From: Gemmatimonadaceae bacterium
GTDB taxonomy: Bacteria; Gemmatimonadota; Gemmatimonadetes; Gemmatimonadales; Gemmatimonadaceae
Assembly (NCBI GenBank): GCA_035633115.1
Contig: DASQFN010000082.1
Span: 1 to 42,661 of the forward strand
Length of the DNA stretch: 42,661 nt
Direction: 5' to 3'
Shown: in pieces, positions 24,973 to 35,100 of the stretch
Layout: each line of letters starts with the position of its first letter
Position numbering within the stretch: position 1 is the stretch's first letter
The notes under the pieces: model-generated
The model's input: only the letters and a program-made list of their open reading frames with translations
Database searches by the model: none
Told to the model about the DNA's origin: nothing
Position numbers and translations under genes: made by a program

Positions 24973-27900
24973 ATGACCGGCATCCCCTTCTTCGATCACC
25001 CGATCCTGAACTCGCCCTACGAGTACCCAGCTCGTCACTGGGAACTCGACGAGCACGGACAACCGACCCAGCAAATCATCGAAAATCGGCGGAAAGCGGA
25101 ATTCATCACTCCGATCCCGAAGCCGAAACGACGCAGGGAATCAGCAGGCGAACAGCACAAGCTCATCTTCGACGAGGGCGCAGGCGTCTCCACCTCGGCC
25201 CAGGAATACGATCCCACACCGATCATCAACGAGCTCCGCCACAGAGTCGATCAATGGCGAGCCATCCCAAATGCGAACAGCTGGGGAGTAACACCGGAAA
25301 CCGCCCGTCTCCTCAAGCATTGGCGGGAGCACAACTTCACCGGCGTCCGACCCTTCTTTGCCCAGATCGAAGCAGCCGAAGTCGCGATCTGGCTCACCGA
25401 AGTCGCGCCAAACGATCGCGAAGGCAAGCGCTTCCTCGAGCACCTGAAGAACGCGAACAACGACGCGAATCCGGAGCTCTCTCGGCTTGCACTAAAACTT
25501 GCAACCGGCGCCGGCAAAACGACTGTCATGGCGATGCTCATCGCATGGCAAACGATCAACACGGTGCGTCACCCCGGAAGCAAGCGATTCACACGCGGAT
25601 TCCTCGTCGTCACGCCCGGAATAACGGATCAAGGATCGCCTTCGCGTCCTGCAAGCAAACGATCCGGACGCTTACTACGCTGATCGTGAGCTCGTCCCCC
25701 ATGACATGCTCGAGGATGTGAATCGCGCGAAGATCGTCATCACAAACTACCACTCATTCAAAATGCGAGAGCGTCTCGAGCTTTCGAAGGGTGGCCGGTC
25801 GCTGCTGCAGGGTCGAACAGGTCCTGACCTTCAGACGCTGGAAACCGAAGGGCAGATGCTTCAACGTGTCATGCCGGAGCTGATGGCGATGAAACATATC
25901 CTGGTGCTCAACGACGAAGCCCACCACTGCTATCGCGAAAAACCCGGCGACGAAGAGGAAGAGGCTCTGAAGGGTGACGAGCGCAAGGAAGCCGAAGAAA
26001 ACAACGAAGCTGCTCGCCTGTGGATTTCGGGACTTGAGGCGGTCAATCGAAAGATTGGTGTCTCACGCGTGCTCGACCTTTCTGCGACGCCGTTTTTCCT
26101 CCGCGGGTCAGGCTACGCCGAGGGAACGCTGTTCCCGTGGACGATGAGCGATTTCTCGCTAATGGATGCGATCGAAAGCGGCATCGTCAAACTGCCTCGC
26201 GTTCCTGTTGCGCAAAACATTCCGGGTGATGAGATGCCGATGTTCCGGAATCTCTGGGAGAACATCCGCAAAGACATGCCGAAGAAGGGCCGCGGTAAGG
26301 CAGCGATTCTCGATCCGCTGGCGCTTCCCGTCCGTCTCCAGACAGCGCTCGATGCACTGTATGGTCACTATGAAAAAACCTTCGAGCTCTGGGAAACGGC
26401 GAAGATCTCGGTTCCACCCTGCTTCATCATCGTCTGCAACAACACGTCGACGTCGAAGCTGGTCTACGATTTCATCTCGGGCTTCAATCGCGAGAACGAA
26501 GACGGATCTACCACGTTTAACAACGGCCGGCTCCGCCTCTTCCGCAACTTCGACGAACACGGCAATCCACTTCACCGGCCGAACACGCTTCTGATCGACA
26601 GCGAGCAGCTCGAGAGCGGAGAAGGTCTCGACGACAATTTCCGAACGATCGCCGCTGACGAAATCGATCGTTTCCGGCGGGAAATGGTCGAGCGATCGGG
26701 CGATCAGCGCGCCGGAGAATCGATATCCGACCAGGAGCTGCTCCGCGAAGTAATGAATACAGTCGGCAAGAAAGGACGACTCGGCGGATCGATCCGCTGT
26801 GTAGTATCCGTGTCCATGCTCACCGAAGGTTGGGACGCCAGCACGGTCACCCACGTACTCGGCGTGCGTGCGTTCGGCACTCAACTTCTCTGCGAGCAGG
26901 TAATCGGACGCGCGCTGCGCAGACAATCGTATGATCTCAACGATGAAGGACTGTTCGACGTCGAATACGCTGACGTGCTGGGAATTCCATTCGATTTTAC
27001 CGCAAAGCCTGTGGTAGCACCGCCGCAGCGACCCCGCGAAACCGTTCTCGTCAAGGCGATGAGACCTGAGCGCGACACGCTCGAGATTCGCTTCCCACGC
27101 GTCACGGGTTATCGCGTGGAGCTACCTGACGAACGCCTCACTGCGCACTTCACCGACGATTCGACTCTCACGCTGACGCCGGAAATCGTCGGGCCGTCGA
27201 TCACGAGAAATCAGGGAATCATCGGAGAAGCGGTCGATCTCAATCTCAAGCATCTCGATCAGGTCCGAACATCAGAGCTGCTTTTTCATCTGACGAAACG
27301 GCTTCTCTACACGAAATGGAGAGACGCCGGCGAAGCCCCGAAGCTTCACCTCTTCGGGCAGCTCAAGCGGATCACTCGGCAGTGGCTCGACAATCATCTG
27401 GTTTGTAAGGGCAGCACATATCCGGCTCTCCTCATGTATCAGGAGCTCGCTGACATGGCGTGCAACCGCATAACTGCCGGCATCACGGCCGCATTTGCAG
27501 GCGAGCGACCGATCAAGGCACTTCTCGATTCATATAATCCGGTCGGATCGACATCCCACGTCCGCTTCAATACCTCGCGACCCGATCGATGGGAAACAGA
27601 TCCTGGAAAGTGTCACATCAACTGGATCGTTCTCGACAGCGGCTGGGAGGAGGAGTTCTGTCGGGTGGCCGAATCTCATCCGAGGGTCATGGCGTATGTG
27701 AAGAATCACAACCTCGGCCTCGAGGTGCCGTATCGTTTTGGCTCTGAGGCAAGGACGTACCTGCCGGATTTCATCGTTCTCGTGGATGACGGCCATGGCC
27801 CGGATGATATCCTTCACCTCGTCGTCGAGATAAAAGGCTACCGTCGCGAGGATGCGAAAGAAAAGAAGTCGACAATGGACAACTACTGGGTTCCGGCCGT

Positions 27901-28045
27901 AAACAATCTCGGGACCTTCGGCCGGTGGGGTTTTGCCGAGCTGAGGGAGGTTTATGAGATCGAGTCGGATTTCGAGAAGAAGATCCGGAAGGCCTTCGAC
28001 GAGGCCATCCGGGCCATCCCAAGCGCGCGGATAGAGGCGGCTTAA
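24973..28045 (+). pseudogene. type III-like restriction Res subunit, frameshifted
   Basis: ATP-dependent restriction subunit (helicase plus nuclease) split by one frameshift. The first frame (24973 to the stop at 25683) starts MTGIPFFDHPILNSPYE and holds the Walker A motif LATGAGKTTVMAML (about residues 174-187). It reads VVTPGIT and then turns to nonsense. The second frame continues the expected sequence (IKDRLRVLQANDPDAYYAD) and carries DEAHHCY (25913 on), the SF2 helicase motifs TEGWDASTVTHVLGVRAFG and CEQVIGRALRR, and a C-terminal PD-(D/E)XK site (LPDFIVLVDD ... LVVEIKGYR, about 27760-27840). One surplus G near 25626-25627 explains the break; without it the protein would be about 1023 residues. 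Either a true mutation that disarms restriction, or a sequencing error. Confidence 0.85.
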
Positions 28046-28075
28046 GTAGGGTTTCTTTACTTATCGGCCAGGATG

Positions 28076-28102
28076 TGTATAGTTTTCCTTGTTTTCTATA
28101 CA
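28076..28102. promoter_or_regulatory. TGTATAG inverted repeat upstream of fic
   Basis: TGTATAG (28076-28082) and CTATACA (28096-28102) form a perfect 7-bp inverted repeat with a 13-base spacer in the 82-bp gap between res and fic. A third TGTATA half-site (28117-28122) overlaps a TATAAA -10-like box just before the fic ATG. This suggests an operator controlling the fic-mod part separately from res, perhaps bound by the winged-helix tail of the Fic protein. Confidence 0.6.
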
Positions 28103-28127
28103 TATCCATTCCAACCTGTATAAAGAA

Positions 28128-29222
28128 ATGGCCGAACCTGAACTAAATGAATTAGTTCGCCTGTCCAGCGAGCGATTCGAAACCCCCACGATTCTGAAAC
28201 GACTCGCTGGGGCGACGCGCCAGCTTGCCGAGCTCAAGGGGGTGGCCCAATCCATCCCCAACCAGGCGATACTGATCAATACCCTCGGCCTTCGCGAGGC
28301 AAAGGACAGCTCGGCTATCGAAAACATCGTCACGACCCATGACGAGCTCTTTCGGGACGACGCCTTTCCGGCCGAGGCAACCGGGACTGCGGCCAAGGAA
28401 GTGCTGCGATACCGGCAAGCTTTGAAGGTAGGCTTCGACGCGGTTCAGGAGAGTGGCCTGCTGACTGTCAGCCACATCTTGAATATTCAAGAGACTCTCG
28501 AAGGGAACAGGGCTGGTCTTCGAAAAGTTCCAGGGACTGTTCTTAAGGATCCCGCCGGACGGATCGTCTATACACCGCCCCAGCATGCCGAAACTATCAA
28601 GGATCTCATGACTGATCTCGAGCGTTTCATCAACGATGATGGAGCGTTCGATGCCGATCCTCTCATCAAGATGGCAATCCTGCACCACCAGTTCGAGAGC
28701 ATTCACCCCTTCTACGATGGCAATGGACGCACTGGTCGGATTGTGAACGTTCTTTACCTGGTGCAGAAGAGCCTTCTCGACATTCCGGTGCTTTACCTCA
28801 GCCGGTACATCGTCAGGACCAAAGCAGAGTATTATCGGCTGCTACAGAAGGTGCGGGACAAAGATGCGTGGGAGGAATGGGTGCTCTACATGCTGGAGGG
28901 CGTCGAGGTCACTGCGCGTGATGCAATATTGACCATACGACGAATTTCCTCAGCGCTTCTGTTGACAAAGCATCAGATACGAGGAAGGTACAAATTCTAC
29001 AGCCAGGATCTGATCAACAATCTTTTTATGCATCCTTACACAAAGATTCAATTCCTCGAGCGCGATCTCGGCGTCACACGGATCACGGCGACCAGATATC
29101 TCGATGAGCTCGCGGCAGGGGGATTTCTCCGAAAGGAGAAGATCGGGCGGACCAACTACTATATGAATGTAGCTCTGCTCGAAATTCTTACTGGAGACTC
29201 GATGGTGGCGGGTGGGAATTGA
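28128..29222 (+). CDS. class II Fic-domain AMP-transferase with winged-helix tail
   Basis: 364 residues from the ATG at 28128 (MAEPELNELV); an upstream TTG at 28089 would fall inside the operator. Active-site motif HPFYDGNGRTGR (193-204) is complete, so AMP transfer (or a related nucleotidylation) is expected. The inhibitory helix motif S61-S-A-I-E65-N66 ([ST]xxxE[GN]) precedes it, placing the protein in class II with built-in autoinhibition. The C-terminal 90 residues (TKIQFLERDLGVTRITATRYLDELAAGGFL) form a winged helix, as in Fic proteins that bind DNA. Its stop overlaps the mod TTG start by 4 bp. In this context it may act as a regulator or as a second-line toxin within the restriction locus. 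Confidence 0.92.
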   Translation: MAEPELNELVRLSSERFETPTILKRLAGATRQLAELKGVAQSIPNQAILINTLGLREAKDSSAIENIVTTHDELFRDDAFPAEATGTAAKEVLRYRQALKVGFDAVQESGLLTVSHILNIQETLEGNRAGLRKVPGTVLKDPAGRIVYTPPQHAETIKDLMTDLERFINDDGAFDADPLIKMAILHHQFESIHPFYDGNGRTGRIVNVLYLVQKSLLDIPVLYLSRYIVRTKAEYYRLLQKVRDKDAWEEWVLYMLEGVEVTARDAILTIRRISSALLLTKHQIRGRYKFYSQDLINNLFMHPYTKIQFLERDLGVTRITATRYLDELAAGGFLRKEKIGRTNYYMNVALLEILTGDSMVAGGN

Positions 29223-32044
29223 GCGCAAAACGCGGCGGAGCCAGAAAGAAGCCGGGGAAAGTCGTCGAGACTCTCCTCCATGACGACGCGACGCGGAAAA
29301 ACATCCCGACGGCCGAGTATCAGAGTGTAATCCAGAAAGAGGCGGAGAATCCGGTTCGTGTTGCGTATGAGCGCCGGAACCGTGATCTCGATCCCCAGCT
29401 CGTGTGGCGCGGGAAGGATCAGCAGGACTGGAGCGATCTCGTAGTCAACGCGCCTCCGCTCTACATCCAGGAGAAAGTTCATCCGAAGGCGCTGATCGAC
29501 GATCTGCTTCGTCAGACTCGCGAGGATCGTCACGAGTTGGGGCAGATCGAGGCGGATCTCTTTTCTGATTTCAACGGAATTCCGAAGGGCGTCGACAAGA
29601 CCGAGTTCTACCAGCACGATCAGAACTGGTCGAACCGCATGATACTCGGCGACTCGTTACAGGTGATGGCAAGTCTTGCTGAGCGTGAAGGACTGCGTGG
29701 GAAGGTGCAGTGCATCTACATCGATCCGCCCTACGGGATCAAGTTCAACTCGAACTTTCAGTGGAGCACAGGCTCGACGAAAGTAAAAGATGGAAATCGT
29801 GATCACATTACACGCGAACCGGAACAGGTAAAAGCCTTCAGAGACACATGGAAGGACGGGGTTCATTCATATCTAACCTACCTGCGCGATCGTTTGGCCG
29901 TTGCACGAGATCTATTGACTGAGTCGGGGTCGATCTTCGTTCAGATCGGCGACGAAAACATTCACCGAATCCGCGCCCTTATGGACGAGGTATTTGGAGA
30001 TCAGAACTTCGTCAGCCTCATCACCTACAAGACGTCCATAGGTCTCGGTTCAGAGCTAATTGATAACACCGCGAACTATCTCTTGTGGTACTCGCGCGAC
30101 ATCGATGCGCTAAAATTCCGACCGCTGCACAGAGTACTTCAGGCCGGAAAGGAAGGTGCAAGTCGCTTCAAAACGCTCAGATTGCCTGACCTAAGCGAGC
30201 GACGAGCAACCGACGCCGAGCTTGAGGAGCCGAGCACACTACCAACGGGAAGCCGGTTGTTTCGCGACCAAGGACTAACTTCTCGATCAGCATCGGCAAC
30301 GACGTTGTTTCCCGTTGAATCTCGGGCCCGAAAATACGAACCCTCGAGTGGCGGTTGGCGGACATCTCAAGTCGGGATGACACGCGTCCTACGCGCCGAC
30401 CGGATTCTGAAGACGGGAGCAAACATCTCGTATCGAAAATTCTTCGATGACTTCTCAGCACTATCAGTGGACAATTTCTGGAACGACGTTTCTGGTGGGG
30501 TCACTAGTCGAGCCGACCCCAAAGTCTACGTAGTGCAAACAGCAACGACGGTGATCGAACGATGTGTCTTAATGGCCACAGATCCCGGAGATCTCGTTTT
30601 GGACCCGACGTGTGGCGCGGGCACCACCGCCTACGTTTCAGAACAATGGGGGCGACGCTGGATCACGATTGACACATCTAGGGTGGCGCTTGCTCTCGCC
30701 CGCGCAAGAATCATGGGCGCGCGATACCCATTTTACCTTCTTGTCGACTCTGCGGATGGACAGAGGAAGGAGGCTCAGGTCACGCGTACCGCTCCGTCCT
30801 CTCAGGCCACGCGGAGAAACATCCGGCAGGGATTTGTTTACGAACGCGTCCCGCACATCACGCTTAAGTCGATCGCGAATGACTCTGAGATCGACGTGAT
30901 CTGGGAAAAGTGGCAGCAGACGCTCGAGCCGCTTCGCGACAAACTGAATTCCTATCTGCACAAGAATTGGCAGGACTGGGAAATTCCCCGCGATGCCGAC
31001 AGCCACTGGATCAAGACCGCGAAGGATATCCACACCAAATGGTGGGAGGCGCGAATCGCTCGGCAAAAAGAGATCGACGCTTCGATCGCAGCTAAAGCCG
31101 AATTCGAATTCCTCTACGATAAACCGTACCAGGACAACAAAAAGGTCAGAGTTGCCGGCCCGTTCACCGTAGAGAGCCTTTCACCACACCGTATGCTTGC
31201 CGTTGATGAAAACGACGAGCTCATCGATCGCATCTCCGAATCCGAGGCGGAGTACCAGGCAAGGCAAACATTCCCCCAAATGATCCTGGAGAATCTCCGC
31301 ACCGCCGGAGTTCAACAGGTGCATAAGGAAGACCGCATTAGCTTCACGGCCCTCGCTCCCTGGCCAGGTGAGTTCGTTGCCGCTGAAGGTAGATACATCG
31401 AAGGATCCAATGGATCAGCCGCCGAGAAACGCGCAGCAATCTTCATCGGCCCGGAATTCGGTACCGTCACTCGCCCCGATCTCGTCGCAGCAGCACGCGA
31501 AGCCGGCGACGCGAACTTCGATGTTCTGATTGCATGCGCCTTCAACTACGAAGCGCACGCAACGGAATTCAGCAAGCTCGGCCGCATTCCCGTTCTCAAA
31601 GCGCGGATGAACGCCGACCTCCACATGTCGGATGACCTCAAGAACACAGGGAAGGGAAATCTCTTCGTCATCTTCGGCGAGCCGGACATCGATCTGCTTC
31701 CACAGAAAGACGGAAGAGTAAAAGTGAAAGTGAACGGCGTGGATGTATTCCATCCGAGCACTGGAGAGGTTCGCAGCGACGGCCCCGACGGAATCGCATG
31801 CTGGTTCATCGACACTGACTACAACGAAGAAAGCTTTTTCGTCCGACACGCCTACTTCCTCGGCGCGAACGATCCTTACGGCGCACTCAAGACGACACTT
31901 AAGGCCGAGATTGACCAGGATGCGTGGGAATCACTCCACAGCGACACGTCTCGTGCGTTCGACAAGCCAAAATCAGGACGAATTGCCGTCAAAGTCATCA
32001 ACCACCTCGGCGACGAAGTGATGAAGGTGTTCAGAGTCGAGTAG
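29219..32044 (+). CDS. type III Mod-like adenine-specific DNA methyltransferase
   Basis: 941 residues. Catalytic motif IV DPPY (169-172, IYIDPPYGIKF) precedes the SAM-binding motif I DPTCGAGTT (462-470, followed by WITIDTSRVALALARARI), the order of beta-class N6-adenine (or N4-cytosine) methyltransferases such as type III Mod. The 290 residues between the motifs probably hold the target-recognition region. A long C-terminal half (about 530-941) with no named domain is typical of this variant that travels with the large Res. Start TTG at 29219, overlapping the Fic stop (TTGA). Both catalytic motifs are intact, so the cell probably methylates its DNA even though Res looks broken. The 3' end lies inside an imperfect repeat shared with 36259-36331. 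Confidence 0.93.
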   Translation: MSAKRGGARKKPGKVVETLLHDDATRKNIPTAEYQSVIQKEAENPVRVAYERRNRDLDPQLVWRGKDQQDWSDLVVNAPPLYIQEKVHPKALIDDLLRQTREDRHELGQIEADLFSDFNGIPKGVDKTEFYQHDQNWSNRMILGDSLQVMASLAEREGLRGKVQCIYIDPPYGIKFNSNFQWSTGSTKVKDGNRDHITREPEQVKAFRDTWKDGVHSYLTYLRDRLAVARDLLTESGSIFVQIGDENIHRIRALMDEVFGDQNFVSLITYKTSIGLGSELIDNTANYLLWYSRDIDALKFRPLHRVLQAGKEGASRFKTLRLPDLSERRATDAELEEPSTLPTGSRLFRDQGLTSRSASATTLFPVESRARKYEPSSGGWRTSQVGMTRVLRADRILKTGANISYRKFFDDFSALSVDNFWNDVSGGVTSRADPKVYVVQTATTVIERCVLMATDPGDLVLDPTCGAGTTAYVSEQWGRRWITIDTSRVALALARARIMGARYPFYLLVDSADGQRKEAQVTRTAPSSQATRRNIRQGFVYERVPHITLKSIANDSEIDVIWEKWQQTLEPLRDKLNSYLHKNWQDWEIPRDADSHWIKTAKDIHTKWWEARIARQKEIDASIAAKAEFEFLYDKPYQDNKKVRVAGPFTVESLSPHRMLAVDENDELIDRISESEAEYQARQTFPQMILENLRTAGVQQVHKEDRISFTALAPWPGEFVAAEGRYIEGSNGSAAEKRAAIFIGPEFGTVTRPDLVAAAREAGDANFDVLIACAFNYEAHATEFSKLGRIPVLKARMNADLHMSDDLKNTGKGNLFVIFGEPDIDLLPQKDGRVKVKVNGVDVFHPSTGEVRSDGPDGIACWFIDTDYNEESFFVRHAYFLGANDPYGALKTTLKAEIDQDAWESLHSDTSRAFDKPKSGRIAVKVINHLGDEVMKVFRVE

Positions 32045-32094
32045 TGGACTTCAGAATCGCGGAGGTCCTTACCGGCGGTCTCTCGCGACTCGCT
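32021..32094 (+). repeat. duplicated operon junction, copy A (remnant of RelE-UvrD start)
   Basis: Starts at the last codons of mod (MKVFRVE, stop 32042-32044), where the GTG at 32044 overlaps the stop and reads VDFRIAEVLTGGLSRLA before the frame ends at 32115. The same DNA and protein pattern (MKVF, then VDFRIADSFTSSLSRLT) recurs at 36259-36331, at the real start of the RelE-UvrD gene; 11 of 17 residues agree. It is therefore a truncated extra copy of that gene's start left behind mod. Confidence 0.85.
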
Positions 32095-32111
32095 CTCCTC
32101 CGCGGCTCTCC

Positions 32112-35100
32112 GTGACTACACAGGGACGGCCGGGGAATAACGACGCGGCTGCCATCGTCGGCCATGCCAGCGATATCTGGATCCGCCGGCTCATCGACGA
32201 TACGCGAGCAAACTCTCTTCTGTTCTATCGCGATCTGCAGGTAGGAACTCTCGATCTTACAGCTGACCCGCTAGTGCTCGCCAACCTGCTCCGCGGCGAC
32301 AAGCTCTCAGTTGAGCAGATCGTCAATCCCCTCATAGTCCGCGATCCCGCCGATCCTCCTGACACAATCGCCCAACAGCGAAAAGTCATTCTCGAGAAGC
32401 GAGCTTCGGCCACGAAAGCCCTGACGGCGATTCGGCGTAAAGCAAAAGCGAACATGGAGGAGAAAGGAATTGACACCCTTTTCCTCGCCGTAGGGATGGC
32501 TACATGGCCGGCTGCCGACGGGGGCCGACCCTACGCTGCGCCCGTCGTCCTCGTGCCGGCAACGATAGAAGTCATGGGCAAAGATGAAAGCAACCTCCGC
32601 GTTCGCGTCAACGGAGAGCCAAAGCTCAACCCGGTACTCGTCTACATCCTCGAGAAGAATTTCCGGGTGGTTATCGATGCGGATTCGGTAATCAAGGAAT
32701 CTGCGCAGGAAGACGACTATGGGGTTTGGCGCGTTGATACAAACCGAGTTATCGGTAACATCCTTCGGAGCATGGGCGGAGAGAGTGACTTCACCGTCAA
32801 CGAAAAGGTAGTCCTCGGGAATTTTTCCTTTGCGAAGATGGCGATTGTCGAAGACATTCGCCGGAACAAGGTTGCCCTTGCTGCAAGCGAGCTGGTTCGC
32901 GGCATCGCGGGCGAAACGCAGTCGCGCCAGAACCTGGGCAAGTCTGTCTTCGACGTCTCACCGTCTGAGCTCGACGAACGCCCCGCATCGAACGAATTCC
33001 TTGTGCTCGATGCCGATTCGTCGCAGCAGCGCGCGATCATCCGTGCTGCTGCGGGGCAGAACGCCGTAATCCAGGGCCCTCCCGGCACCGGGAAAAGTCA
33101 AACGATCGCGAATCTAATTGCCCAAACGGTCGCTGAAGGGAAGCGTGTTCTTTTCGTTGCCGAAAAACGTGCCGCGTTGGAAGCCGTGATGAAGCGACTG
33201 AGCACGAGCGACGTCGGGCTGGGACACATTACTCTCGACCTGCACGGTGCATCGGTGTCGCGAAAGGAAGTAATGGCGCGAATCGCTGAGACTCTGCAGC
33301 AGATCAGAACCACTCCCCCAGTGCAGGGGAACGAACAGATACAGCAGGAGTTCGAGGCGAAGCGGAGCGCGCTTAACGCGCATGCAAAGAGCATCAACGA
33401 GCCGCGACTCCCAACCCATATGTCGCTCATTGGAATGCTGGGAGCGCTCCTTCGACTGCCAAAAGAAGCGGTAACGAAGGTAAGGCTCCGCGGGCCGATC
33501 CTCGAAAGGCTCGATCTTGAACATGCGGCCCTCGCCCGCCGATGGCTCCGCGAAGGCGCCGCTCATGCGTCGCTCATGCTTGGCATTGACCCTTCGCCCT
33601 GGACAGACGCTGAGATCCGCGACGGGACAACGGCCCAGCGGGCACTCGACGAAGCGAATCACATCGCCGACGACCTATGGCCGAAGTTCGAATCAAGTCT
33701 CAACAAGCTCACGGGTGATCTGGATGTCGCGCTGCCGGGAAGTGTGGACGATGCAAAAGAACTTCTGACGTTACTCGACGATGTGCGCTCGATTCTTTTG
33801 AGCTACGAATCCAAAGTGTTCGACGTGGCAAGGAATGCTGCGGCGGCATTAGAGCCTGCCCGGAAAGGGAGGTTGCACGCGTTCTGGGCGTTTCTCACTC
33901 GCGCGGATTACCGCGACGCTCGAAAGCTGATGCGCGGATTGCGAAAGACGCCTGCATCCTCTGTCGTTCTTCTCCAGGACGCAGACAAGGCTGTGGAAGC
34001 GTCCCGTCGATGGTCAGGGCGAACACTGAGTGGGAATCCACCTCGCGATTCCATATTCGCCGCCGAGCTGCAAGCATCGTTTGCAACTCTCTCAAAGAGC
34101 CTCGACCCGCTGGATGCGTTGCTCGTAATGCCAGCAACCACGGCACGCCCCATTGCACTTGCGCGTGAACGGCTGCGACGCCTGGCGGACGATCGCCGAA
34201 CTCCGCTGCTCATGCCGACGATTCACCGGCTGCGTGATAGTATCAGCGAGGCCGGGCTCTCGGTGCTGCTCAATGATTTTCGCGCCTCCAGTCTTCCGGG
34301 TAGTGTCTGGGTAGAGCGCTTCGAATACATCTGGCTCTATTCAACGGTAGAGTCAGTCGAGGCATTGGATCCCGACCTTGCTGCGTTCAAAGGGAAAACT
34401 CATCAACAACTCGTTGATGAGTTCGTCGACATAGATCAAAAGCGGCTTCGGCTCTCGGCTGATCGTGTCAGAAGGCTCCACGCGCAGTCGGCGACTCTGG
34501 CGATGAATGAGCATTTCGACCAGGCGAACCTTATCCGGGCGGAGGCGGCCAAGAAGTCTCGACATATCGCCCTCCGCGACCTGCTGCGGCGGGCGCCCGA
34601 TGTTCTCACCCGAGTGGCTCCTTGCTGGATCGCGAGCCCGTTGTCGGTCAGTCAGCTGCTGGAAGGTGGAAAAAAGCATTTCGACCTCGTGATCTTCGAT
34701 GAAGCCAGTCAAATCCTGCCAGAAGAAGCGATCCCTTCGCTGTATCGCTCTGAACAGGTTGTTGCCGCTGGGGACAAGCACCAACTGCCGCCTACGACGT
34801 TCTTTTCTACCAGTGATGACGACGAGGAGCCGGACATTGATGACGAAGAGCGGGATGCGAAAGCTTTAGCTGGCGAAGCGGTTGGTGGATACGAAAGCCT
34901 TCTCTCAACCCTTGAACCTTTTCTCCCACCGATGCCGCTCGATTGGCATTACAGAAGCGCCGACGAGCGGCTGATCGCATTTTCCAATCAATACATCTAC
35001 AACGGACACTTGATCACTTTTCCGGCTGCAACTGACCGGGAAGTCCTACGCCTGATTCATGTGCCTCACGACCCAGGACTGGGAAGCCAGGAGGAAAGCT

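Noticed and set aside
24789-25721. Plus-strand frame of 310 codons over the start of res
   Set aside because: Low-complexity Arg/Ser/Pro translation in another frame than the recognisable Res sequence; it only becomes Res-like nowhere along its length.
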